From NCBI RefSeq assembly GCF_020386615.1, contig NZ_CP077769.1, positions 2,604,001 through 2,668,000 on the forward strand: a DNA stretch of 64,000 nt, given 5' to 3'. Of this stretch, positions 43,142 through 50,635 are shown one piece after another; the stretch's first letter is position 1; every line of letters starts with the position of its first letter. Under the pieces are notes generated by a model, which saw nothing but the letters and a program-made list of their open reading frames with translations, did no database searches and was not told the DNA's origin. Origin of the DNA: Chitinophaga pendula (lineage in GTDB: Bacteria; Bacteroidota; Bacteroidia; Chitinophagales; Chitinophagaceae). Made by a program: the position numbers and the translations under genes.

Positions 43142-43708
43142 ACAGGTGAATTAAGGTATTCGTTGATAGGTTAAAGGTACAATTTAAAATTACGTCCTCC
43201 CCTTCTCCCTTCTTAGAGTTAAAAATACAATTGTCTGATTGTTAGTGTATTAATATTAAGTTAACACTTATTGTATATCTATTGTAGATGATTTTTGCTC
43301 ATTTATGCGAGGTGGTTTGTGGTAGTTGTAGGCGTTTTGTATACCCGGTTTAAATATGAAAAGGCTGTCTTTTGCTGTTAAGACAGCCCTTATATGCCTG
43401 GTTTCCGTTGAATTTATTGTCTGCTGGTATCGGTGCATTCATGAAGATGCGGGTGATGACGCCAGTGCCGGGCGCCTGCATTGGTTTACGTTATCAAAGC
43501 TAGGGATGGTTGGTGGATGGGTTTGAGGCGTGTAGATCAACGAGCGGGATCCAGCTATGAAAGAGCCGCATGTTGCGACGGAAGCGAGGATAGGATAGCG
43601 GTGTTGGCAAACATTTAACAAATTGTATAAATGGCTGGTTATCATTTGTATAGGAAGTGTGTTGTTTATACATGACAATTATCATCGTTTCGATAATCCT
43701 GTGAGCTT

Positions 43709-43716
43709 TACCTTTG
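43709..43716 (+). promoter_or_regulatory. -7 promoter element of the TetR-ABC1 operon
   Basis: TACCTTTG is an exact match to TAnnTTTG, 76 bp before the tetR ATG, with a TTTC at 43688 in the -33 region. Confidence 0.45.
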
Positions 43717-43755
43717 TAGGGTGGATTAAGAACGGAGACGTGACCCACCCCTACA
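43715..43755. promoter_or_regulatory. Inverted repeat at the tetR transcription start region
   Basis: TGTAGGGTGG (43715-43724) and CCACCCCTACA (43745-43755) form an imperfect 10-11 bp inverted repeat that overlaps the end of the -7 box, so it could be the TetR operator or a leader hairpin. Confidence 0.45.
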
Positions 43756-43792
43756 GACTTTAGATTCATTACCTTTTTAAAAGATATTGGAT

Positions 43793-44419
43793 ATGGAAAA
43801 ACATATTATCCGCGATGCTTACAAGATCTATTGGTTAGAGCATGGAAAGAAGCCTGCTTCGGTATTTGCATTGTGCAAGCTGATCGAATCGCCGGAGGCT
43901 GATTTTTATTCGCACTATTCTTCTTTTGAGAGTATAGAGGCGGATATCTGGCTGGATATTTTCCAGCGTACGCTGGATCAGTTGGTGACGGAGGAGACGT
44001 ACCAGCAGTATACGGCGCAGGAGAAGTTGCTGGCATTTTATTTCCTATGGGTGCAGCAGTTAAAGGCGGAGCGTAGTTATATTCTTTTACAGCAGGACCG
44101 TTATCAGTTTCCGGCGTTGCAGCTCCGGCAGTTGTCGGCGTTTAAGAAGGCGTTCCTGGAGTATGCGAGCGGGTTGATCAAGGAAGGGTATGTTTCTGCT
44201 GAGATCAAGGAGCGGAAATACATTTCTGACAAGTATGTGCACGGGTTCTGGATGCAGGCGTTGTTTGTATTAAAATATTGGATAGACGATACCAGTGCTA
44301 ATTTTGAGATGACGGATGCCGCAATAGAGAAGGCGGTGAACCTGAGTTTTCAGTTGATCCAGTCGAATACACTGGATAGCTTGCTAGACTTTGGAAAATT
44401 CATACTCACCCGCAAATAG
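43793..44419 (+). CDS. TetR family transcriptional regulator
   Basis: 208 residues from the ATG at 43793. The N-terminal helix-turn-helix is somewhat diverged (I-I-R-D-A-Y-K-I-Y-W-L-E-H-G, S-V-F-A-L-C-K-L-I, E-A-D-F-Y-S-H-Y-S-S-F); the remaining 150 residues are a helical ligand-binding domain. It is the type that stands immediately before an ABC1 kinase gene (5-bp gap), and the pair is probably under its own control through the inverted repeat upstream. Confidence 0.82.
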   Translation: MEKHIIRDAYKIYWLEHGKKPASVFALCKLIESPEADFYSHYSSFESIEADIWLDIFQRTLDQLVTEETYQQYTAQEKLLAFYFLWVQQLKAERSYILLQQDRYQFPALQLRQLSAFKKAFLEYASGLIKEGYVSAEIKERKYISDKYVHGFWMQALFVLKYWIDDTSANFEMTDAAIEKAVNLSFQLIQSNTLDSLLDFGKFILTRK

Positions 44420-44424
44420 CAGTT

Positions 44425-45744
44425 ATGAAAGAGCAGACCAACATTCCTACCAGTAAGGTGGAGCGGGCAGGCCGTTTCGTTACTACCGGGCTGAAGGTAG
44501 GTACTAATTATATAAAACATTATACCCGTAAGCTGATGGACCCATCTACTACTAAGGAGGCGTTGCATCAGGAGAATGCGGAGGATATATATGATACGCT
44601 GAGTAATCTGAAGGGCAGTGCATTGAAGGTGGCGCAGATGTTGAGTATGGATAAGGGCATGTTGCCGAAGGCCTATACGGAGCGGTTTGCGATGAGCCAG
44701 TACAGTGCGCCTCCGTTGTCGGGGCCGCTGGTAGTGAATACGTTCATGAAGACATTGGGTAAGACGCCTGCGCAGATGTACGACCGGTTTGAGATGAAGG
44801 CATCCAATGCGGCTTCTATCGGGCAGGTGCATAAGGCCAGTAAGGATGGGCAGGCGTTGGCGGTGAAGATACAGTATCCCGGGGTGGCGAACAGTGTGCA
44901 ATCGGATCTGCGGTTGGTGAAACCTTTTGCGATCCGTATTGTGGGGATGAACGAGGTGGATATGGATAAGTATTTTGAGGAGATAGAGAGTAAGTTGCTG
45001 GAGGAGACGGATTACCAGCTGGAGTTACGGCGTTCGCAGGAGTTGTCTGCGCAGTGTGCGCATATTCCTAACCTGGTGTTTCCGCGGTATTATCCGGCGT
45101 TGTCTTCGGAGCGGATCATTACGATGGATTGGCTGAACGGTCAGCATTTGAAGGAGTTTTTGCTGACGGAACCCTCGCAGGAGGTCCGGGATAAGATCGG
45201 GCAGGCGTTGTGGGACTTTTACCAGTTCCAGGTGCATCATTTGAAGAAGGTGCATGCGGATCCGCATCCTGGTAATTTCCTGTTGCGGGAGGACGGAACG
45301 GTAGGGATTTTTGATTTTGGTTGTGTGAAGGAGATACCGGAGGATTTTTATGTCCATTACTTTTTGCTGACGGATAAGGAGGTATTGAAGGATGATGTTC
45401 GGCGGAAGGAGATCTATACTAACCTGGAGATGATCCATCCGGGGGATACGGCGCAGGAGATTGTTTTTTTCTCCGGGTTGTTCCAGGAGATGATCCGGTT
45501 GCTTACGTTGCCATTTACGGTGTCAACTTTTGATTTTGGGGATGAGGCTTATTTTACGGAGATCTATACATATATGGATTATGTATATAATCTGAAGGAG
45601 GTGCGGGAGTCGAAGGTAGCGCGTGGCAGTCGACATTCGTTGTACATTAACCGGACGTATTTCGGGTTGTATTCGATGTTGAGTGATTTGCGGGCGAAGG
45701 TTATTACGGACAAGGAGCGGATAAAGCGGTTGTTGCCGGTATGA
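44425..45744 (+). CDS. ABC1/UbiB (AarF) family atypical kinase
   Basis: 439 residues. Helical N-terminal extension with the K-x-G-Q-like motif in altered form (K68-V-A-Q71), the Ala-rich loop N-A-A-S-I-G-Q-V-H (128-136), Lys148 in V-K-I-Q-Y-P-G, catalytic loop H-A-D-P-H-P-G-N-F, and metal site F-D-F-G. Relatives support quinone biosynthesis or lipid homeostasis by an ATP-dependent, mostly non-protein-kinase activity. Substitution of Gly by Ala in K-x-G-Q is notable because it changes nucleotide handling in studied homologues. Confidence 0.92.
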   Translation: MKEQTNIPTSKVERAGRFVTTGLKVGTNYIKHYTRKLMDPSTTKEALHQENAEDIYDTLSNLKGSALKVAQMLSMDKGMLPKAYTERFAMSQYSAPPLSGPLVVNTFMKTLGKTPAQMYDRFEMKASNAASIGQVHKASKDGQALAVKIQYPGVANSVQSDLRLVKPFAIRIVGMNEVDMDKYFEEIESKLLEETDYQLELRRSQELSAQCAHIPNLVFPRYYPALSSERIITMDWLNGQHLKEFLLTEPSQEVRDKIGQALWDFYQFQVHHLKKVHADPHPGNFLLREDGTVGIFDFGCVKEIPEDFYVHYFLLTDKEVLKDDVRRKEIYTNLEMIHPGDTAQEIVFFSGLFQEMIRLLTLPFTVSTFDFGDEAYFTEIYTYMDYVYNLKEVRESKVARGSRHSLYINRTYFGLYSMLSDLRAKVITDKERIKRLLPV

Positions 45745-45761
45745 TATGATACAATACGTTA

Positions 45762-45796
45762 TCTGGCGGCTGAATATCAGCCGCTGGTATCTTTTC
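45762..45796 (+). terminator. Terminator after the ABC1 kinase gene
   Basis: GCGGCTG / CAGCCGC stem with 5-nt loop, followed by GGTATCTTTTCC. Confidence 0.6.
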
Positions 45797-45826
45797 CTAT
45801 ATTTTGGGATGACAGTTACTGTGGTG

Positions 45827-46501
45827 TTATACTTCCACTTCGAAAATGTGGTACTTTACGGCAAACAGGGCCAGTCCTGCCGTATTCCGGCAACCTGTTT
45901 TGAGCAGCAGGTTGTTGCGATGGCCTTCGACGGTGCGAACGCTAAGGTTGAGGGCATCTGCGATTTCTCCATTGGTCAATTCACGACAAATCAGTTGTAA
46001 AATTTCCTGTTCTCGAGGTGTCAGCACAATGGGGATGTTGTTGATGTTTCGGATGTCCTGGTGGCGATAGGACTCGCTTTGCTGGATAGCTTTGAGGGAC
46101 TGGCTGTTTACATAAAAGCCGCTTTTGTGGACAGTGGTGATGGCTGTCAGTAGTTCTTCTTTGTCGCAATTTTTGGCGAGATAAGCGGAAGCTCCGGCAT
46201 CGATCATTTTACAGATAAGCCTTTCGTGTGTGTGTACCGACAGGACCATGACTTTGATCTGCGGGTAGAGGGCATGGAGGCGGTCGTTGAGGGCGATGCC
46301 GTTGAGGCCGTCCATGTTCATATCGATGAGAGCGATATGCGGCAGTTCGGGTAGTGCTGCGAGCATTTCGAGGAAAGGCTCCCCTCCTGCCGCTTCTCCT
46401 ACGAGGGACAGTCCGGGTGTAAGGCTAATCAATGTCGCCAGGCTTTGTCGGAACAACTGCTGATCATCTACTATTGCAACACGGATGAGTTCATCTTTCA
46501 T
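45827..46501 (-). CDS. LuxR/NarL-type response regulator
   Basis: 224 residues. Receiver with Asp12-Asp13 and phospho-acceptor Asp60 (I-A-L-I-D-M-N-M-D-G), then a NarL-type helix-turn-helix (L-T-P-R-E-Q-E-I-L-Q-L-I, L-S-V-R-T-V-E-G-H-R-N-N). Its start overlaps the kinase stop by 4 bp. Third component of an operon with kinase and membrane protein; DNA targets not visible. Confidence 0.94.
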   Translation of the reverse strand: MKDELIRVAIVDDQQLFRQSLATLISLTPGLSLVGEAAGGEPFLEMLAALPELPHIALIDMNMDGLNGIALNDRLHALYPQIKVMVLSVHTHERLICKMIDAGASAYLAKNCDKEELLTAITTVHKSGFYVNSQSLKAIQQSESYRHQDIRNINNIPIVLTPREQEILQLICRELTNGEIADALNLSVRTVEGHRNNLLLKTGCRNTAGLALFAVKYHIFEVEV

Positions 46502-47307
46502 ATCTTTCCAGTTAATAATGCGTGAGGAAGTTTTATCTCCATACTAAAATAACCGGCATTCACGGCAGACAGTTCAAAGATAGCGTGAATCGCGGATAAC
46601 CGGCTTTCAATATTTTGCATCCCCATTCCTTTGCTGCTGTTGTTTTGCAGCAATCCTTTTCCATTATCGTGATATCGGATACTGAAGTGGTTACCATCAT
46701 CGGAGAAAAGGATATTTATTTCGCTGGCGCCGGCGTGTCGGACGGTATTGGTGAGTAGTTCGCAGAGTACGCGATAGCAGGCCAGTGCCTGGTTATCGGA
46801 GAGGCGGTTCACGCATTGGCCGGCTTGGTTTTCGAAGTGGGCTTTGATTTTACCGGATCGGCTGATGGTTTCTGCCTGTTCTGCGATGGCTTCTTCGAGG
46901 CCTAGCAGTTCGAGTGTTACGGGAGACAGGTCGTGAGAGATGGCTCTTACGTCTTTGATGACCCTGTCGATTGTTTGTTTACAGTCACGGGTAAACGCTA
47001 CCATTGCGTCGGCGGTGGGTACGCGAGCGGAGAATACGTCTACGGTGAGGCGTAGGTTTGAGAGGGCGTTTCCTACTTCATCGTGGAGGTCGCGGCCGAT
47101 GCGGCGGCGTTCTTCTTCCTGGGACTGTATGAGTACTTCGAGTAGTTCCTGCTGGTGTTTCATGCGTTCGGCGTGGAGGCGTTCCTGTTGTCGGAGCAGT
47201 CGTCCCTGATAGCGGGCGAATACTAGTACGAACAGGACGATGAGGAGGCACACTCCTCCCATGCTAATGAGTACCAGTAGGAATACGTTATCTCCGATCT
47301 TTTCCAT
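46498..47307 (-). CDS. Small HisKA_3-type sensor histidine kinase
   Basis: 269 residues. One membrane helix (about 8-30) with almost no extracellular part, a coiled coil, R-D-L-H-D-E-V-G-N with His75, and an ATPase domain (L-L-T-N-T-V-R-H-A-G-A, Y-H-D-N-G-K-G, G-M-G-M-Q-N-I). Lacking its own sensor domain, it probably reads a signal from the multi-pass protein encoded just upstream, whose gene overlaps it by 20 bp. Confidence 0.93.
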   Translation of the reverse strand: MEKIGDNVFLLVLISMGGVCLLIVLFVLVFARYQGRLLRQQERLHAERMKHQQELLEVLIQSQEEERRRIGRDLHDEVGNALSNLRLTVDVFSARVPTADAMVAFTRDCKQTIDRVIKDVRAISHDLSPVTLELLGLEEAIAEQAETISRSGKIKAHFENQAGQCVNRLSDNQALACYRVLCELLTNTVRHAGASEINILFSDDGNHFSIRYHDNGKGLLQNNSSKGMGMQNIESRLSAIHAIFELSAVNAGYFSMEIKLPHALLTGKI

Positions 47308-47935
47308 ACCAAAAGCCGGCAGCGAACAGCAGGTAAGCTACCATGACGAGTGTTGCATGGATATTGCCTACCAATAGTTGTTGTTTTACTGTTGCTGTCT
47401 GATATAACAGGTTAGCGAATGCGAATAGTGCCAGTGCACTACCATAGTATATTAGGATACCGGTATTGATCCAGTTTGCTTCAGATTCCCACCAGGCTGA
47501 CGTTTGAGATTTTCCACTCTGTTGGAGGAAGTATCCTGCACTAAATGTAATAAAAAAGACTGCTGACAGCGACCGTGTATAAGAATTAAATCGATTCCCG
47601 TACTGAATAAAGAAAAAGTTTACGACACACAACAATGTGAACAGGATCATGCCCCAAATAGTTAATCTTGTAATGGTCCTGTTTCGAAATAATAGCTGGT
47701 AATAATAGAGCAAGATGATGCATTCGAGTAAGGTATAAATATGCAGTACCCAGAGATTGTTGACGCCATAGCTTCCCAAGACCCTGGCTATTACATTGGT
47801 TAAGCCCGATAGTACTACGTATGCAAACATCGCTCGGGATACAGGATGTTCGTATCGGCGCTTATACACGGCCGCCCCCAGCGGCACTAGTACAGTTGCA
47901 GGTACTATTACACCTGCAAGCAAGTATTTCGTCAT
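47288..47935 (-). CDS. Multi-pass membrane protein, putative kinase partner
   Basis: 215 residues with about seven hydrophobic segments (e.g. L-L-A-G-V-I-V-P-A-T-V-L-V, Y-T-L-L-E-C-I-I-L-L-Y-Y-Y-Q-L-L-F, L-I-Y-Y-G-S-A-L-A-L-F-A-F). Family not recognised by name, but seven-helix proteins overlapping LuxR-type kinases are common in Bacteroidota. The 20-bp overlap with the kinase gene argues for a direct functional link, most simply as its sensor. Confidence 0.8.
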   Translation of the reverse strand: MTKYLLAGVIVPATVLVPLGAAVYKRRYEHPVSRAMFAYVVLSGLTNVIARVLGSYGVNNLWVLHIYTLLECIILLYYYQLLFRNRTITRLTIWGMILFTLLCVVNFFFIQYGNRFNSYTRSLSAVFFITFSAGYFLQQSGKSQTSAWWESEANWINTGILIYYGSALALFAFANLLYQTATVKQQLLVGNIHATLVMVAYLLFAAGFWYGKDRR

Positions 47936-47940
47936 AGATA

Positions 47941-48417
47941 CTATTGTCCGTTTACGGCCTGATCAGGTAAAGGCAGAAAGAGTTTGCTGCTTCTGTCGCA
48001 ATACACCGGACAAGGTGTGGTGAAGTCGTAGATGTTGTCGTCATCTTCTTTTTCTTTGCTGACGGTGCCATCTTCATTGATTGTGCCGGAGAGTACGTCG
48101 GTGTGGTTGCCAGCGTCGTCTTGTACGACTGGTACCAGTAGGCCGCATACTTCCAGGGATAGCGGGGGATCCAGGGAAGGCGGGAGTTTTGTTACCGGCG
48201 GCTTAATGCCATAATATACGCGGATGCCATCTGCATGGGGATGTTCGGCCAGCAGTGCTTTAACATCTTCCATAGGTATGAAAAGGGCACGCGGAGTAGC
48301 GTTTGGGTCTTCGCGGAAGAGCGGAGTGACATTGTCCAGCCATTTTTCAATGCGCGCTTGCGCTTCTTCCAAGGGGACCCTGTTTTCATTCAGGATACTG
48401 GTAGAGGTGATTTGCAT
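47941..48417 (-). CDS. Hypothetical acidic protein
   Basis: 158 residues, soluble, no signal peptide. It contains an I-P-M-E-D-V-K-A-L-L region, G-I-R-V-Y-Y-G-I-K-P-P, an acidic stretch (K-E-K-E-D-D-D-N-I-Y) and a C-P-V-Y-C pair near the end. Not recognised as a named family. Five bases separate it from the membrane protein gene, so it is the first gene of the two-component operon. Confidence 0.7.
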   Translation of the reverse strand: MQITSTSILNENRVPLEEAQARIEKWLDNVTPLFREDPNATPRALFIPMEDVKALLAEHPHADGIRVYYGIKPPVTKLPPSLDPPLSLEVCGLLVPVVQDDAGNHTDVLSGTINEDGTVSKEKEDDDNIYDFTTPCPVYCDRSSKLFLPLPDQAVNGQ

Positions 48418-48499
48418 TGGGAATTGATTTTAAGGCACTAAAGTAATGTTTTTTTGTCAGCCTGTTAAACTCCTTCCCTATAATAATAATATGATTATA

Positions 48500-48997
48500 C
48501 TAATCCCTGGCCGGACTTAAACAGGCCAGGGTTATCAGTATTACGGAGATGGTGGCGGCGATGGTACGTATATGGTTCAACGTATTCCAGGGTTGTTCGA
48601 ATTGCAGGCGTTGGGCGGCGATGGCTTCTGCGGAGGCTCCTTGTAGCTGGAAGGCTTCGAGGGTGTTGTTCATGGGAACATTACCTACTACGGTTACACC
48701 GAATACGCCGATGAGGTAGCAGGCGCTGGCGGCCAGCAGGAACAGGAACCTGGGGGATTGCCAGCCATTGAACTGGGAGTAGGTACATAGTGGCAGCAGG
48801 AAAACGGTGCCCATGAAAGTAAGGAAGAATACGGGGTTTAGGATGGCGCGGTTGAAGGCTTGCATGGTTTGTATATAGTTAGCGTCGGGCAATTTTGATA
48901 GGCCGACTACGATGGAGCAGGACCAGCCATAGAATAAGCCGGCAGCGAGTGCGGCGGTGGTGGCGGTGGCGACTAATAAGATATTTCTGAGAAGCAT
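48500..48997 (-). CDS. DUF1772 (anthrone oxygenase-like) membrane protein
   Basis: 165 residues with four membrane helices. The N-terminal A-A-G-L-F-Y-G-W-S-C-S and the conserved V-P-M-N-N-T-L loop followed by W-N-T-L-N-H-I-R-T mark DUF1772. Fungal relatives oxidise anthrones; bacterial members are of unknown function. It lies upstream of the NAD(P)-binding gene's end in the same direction, with 55 bp between it and that gene. Confidence 0.88.
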   Translation of the reverse strand: MLLRNILLVATATTAALAAGLFYGWSCSIVVGLSKLPDANYIQTMQAFNRAILNPVFFLTFMGTVFLLPLCTYSQFNGWQSPRFLFLLAASACYLIGVFGVTVVGNVPMNNTLEAFQLQGASAEAIAAQRLQFEQPWNTLNHIRTIAATISVILITLACLSPARD

Positions 48998-49052
48998 ACA
49001 CGGAAATTTTTCAAGTGAGCAATAAGTGATGTGAGCGGAATGAATATTTTAT

Positions 49053-49697
49053 CTAGTAAGAGATGCCAGGTGTTTGATGCAGGTAGTGATCGGAGGTCAA
49101 TTGTTTGAGCATGAAATCGGCTACATCTGCCCGGGCTACTTTAACGGTGACCTTGGGATCGTTGGCGGCGAAGCCGTGGCGGTAGTGACCGGTGAATGGC
49201 GTGTCTGTCAGGTTGCCAGGCCGTACGATGGTCCAATCGAGTTTGCTTTCGCGGATATGTTGTTCCTGGAGGGCATGGTCTGCGAATCCTTTTTTGAGGA
49301 GGTATGGTACGATGATATGGCGGAAGATGAAAGGTGTGCGTTTGAGGGTTGCTTTGCTATCTCCGTAACCGAGGGAGGTTTGGCATATGAGGCGGCGAAT
49401 ACCGTCCTGTTGCATGGCGCGGATGATGTTCAAGGTACCTGCGGAGCGTAGCTGGCCGGTTTTATTGGCCGGGCGGCCGAGTGCGCATATTACTGCATCG
49501 TGGCCTTTGACGGCGGTGGCTACGGAGTTGAAGTCGAGTACATCGCCCTGAGCGACCTGTAATTGCGGATGGCGGATATCGAACGTAGCGGGATTGCGTA
49601 CGAAGGCGGTAACCTGGTGGCCTTGTGCCAGTGCCTGCGTAACGAGGTGACGGCCTGTGCCGCCGGAAGCGCCGAAAATTATGGTGTTCATCATCAT
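49053..49697 (-). CDS. NAD(P)-binding atypical SDR (NmrA/BVR-B-like)
   Basis: About 215 residues; three consecutive ATG codons (49697, 49694, 49691) allow small start differences. Rossmann motif G-A-S-G-G-T-G-R-H-L near the start, F-V-R-N-P, G-D-V-L-D, V-I-C-A-L-G-R and Q-T-S-L-G-Y-G-D. This is the atypical SDR group of NAD(P)H-dependent reductases and redox sensors. It follows the AraC gene on the same strand after 65 bp and may be its target. Confidence 0.9.
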   Translation of the reverse strand: MMMNTIIFGASGGTGRHLVTQALAQGHQVTAFVRNPATFDIRHPQLQVAQGDVLDFNSVATAVKGHDAVICALGRPANKTGQLRSAGTLNIIRAMQQDGIRRLICQTSLGYGDSKATLKRTPFIFRHIIVPYLLKKGFADHALQEQHIRESKLDWTIVRPGNLTDTPFTGHYRHGFAANDPKVTVKVARADVADFMLKQLTSDHYLHQTPGISY

Positions 49698-49762
49698 TTG
49701 TTTTTGATAGCACAAAACTATGACGACGATCAGGGGAGAAATAGAACAAAACCGACAAGGGA

Positions 49763-50578
49763 TCATTTTATGATCATGGGGAAGTCGGTCCAGGCTTCTT
49801 TGGATTGTTTCTGGTACTGGAAGGGGGAAATGCCGGCGAATTCTTTAAATGAGCGGATGTAATGGGATTGATCGGCGTATTCATTTTCGAAGGCGATATC
49901 TGACAGCTTATCGTATTGGTTGTTACGCAGCTGGCTCAGGGTGCTTTGGAAGCGGCAAATGCGGGAGAATAACTTAGGTGTGATGCCTACGGTTTGTTTG
50001 AATTTACGTTCGAAGCTGCGTTCTGAGAGGCGTGTTTCTTTGTGTAATTCTTTTAAGGTGACGGTACCGTTGGATTGCATGATCTGGGACAGTGCGTATT
50101 GGGTGACCGGGTCGACGATGGTTTTATTACGTTTGATCTGTGCGATGAGGAAGGTGGTGATCAGTTGTATGCGTTGTTGTATATCGGGGAGCTCCTGCAG
50201 TTGACCCGATAGGTGGATGCCCTGGGAGGCAGCGATCATATCGAGGTCGAGGCAGGTGTCGGTAAGTTCGTGGGCGGCGATGCCGAAGACGGCATAGAGT
50301 GCGGTGGGATACAGGCAGATACCGATGGTGCTTACCCGTCCTTTACAGAACAGTTCCATGTAGCGGGTGGTCTGTCCGTAGAGGAAGATGGGCGGTAGTT
50401 GTTTATCGTATTGAAAGTAGGTGCCGATATCTGGTTGCTGGAATACCATGCCGGGGCATCCATCTGCCGTGGGGGCAAATACCTGTGGTCCCTGGTTGGC
50501 CCCGGGGCTTTCGAGGGTCCAGTAATACCTGACGTATTCGCGGAGCTCTTCGGGAGGTGTTATCTGGCGATATTGCAT
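49763..50578 (-). CDS. AraC family transcriptional regulator
   Basis: 271 residues. N-terminal DUF6597-like domain (L-R-E-Y-V-R-Y-Y-W-T, then a strand-rich section), C-terminal AraC domain with two HTH units (V-T-L-K-E-L-H-K-E-T-R-L-S-E-R-S-F-E-R-K-F; L-S-D-I-A-F-E-N-E-Y-A-D-Q-S-H-Y-I-R-S-F). Same direction as the downstream NAD(P)-binding and upstream sulfatase genes; its likely target is the NAD(P)-binding gene beside it. Confidence 0.9.
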   Translation of the reverse strand: MQYRQITPPEELREYVRYYWTLESPGANQGPQVFAPTADGCPGMVFQQPDIGTYFQYDKQLPPIFLYGQTTRYMELFCKGRVSTIGICLYPTALYAVFGIAAHELTDTCLDLDMIAASQGIHLSGQLQELPDIQQRIQLITTFLIAQIKRNKTIVDPVTQYALSQIMQSNGTVTLKELHKETRLSERSFERKFKQTVGITPKLFSRICRFQSTLSQLRNNQYDKLSDIAFENEYADQSHYIRSFKEFAGISPFQYQKQSKEAWTDFPMIIK

Positions 50579-50635
50579 GTGACAGGATGATGGCTACGGT
50601 TGCAATTTAGTTCATTTTGTCCGGCTGTGCGGGTA

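Larger units (their letters stand above)
43142..43792. other. 651-bp intergenic region with a GC-richer insert
   Basis: Left part (43142-43400) is AT-rich and holds a hairpin, GGCTGTCTT / AAGACAGCC (43363-43388). From about 43405 to 43615 the composition is richer in GC and short frames read like coding DNA (plus strand E-D-A-G-D-D-A-S-A-G-R-L-H-W, then stop), but nothing recognisable emerges in any frame; it may be a decayed fragment. The right part carries the tetR promoter. Confidence 0.4.

Noticed and set aside
43439..43769. Minus-strand reading frames of 79 and 89 codons before tetR
   Set aside because: They overlap each other and the tetR promoter, have no family motifs and cross a clear composition boundary; unlikely to be genes.
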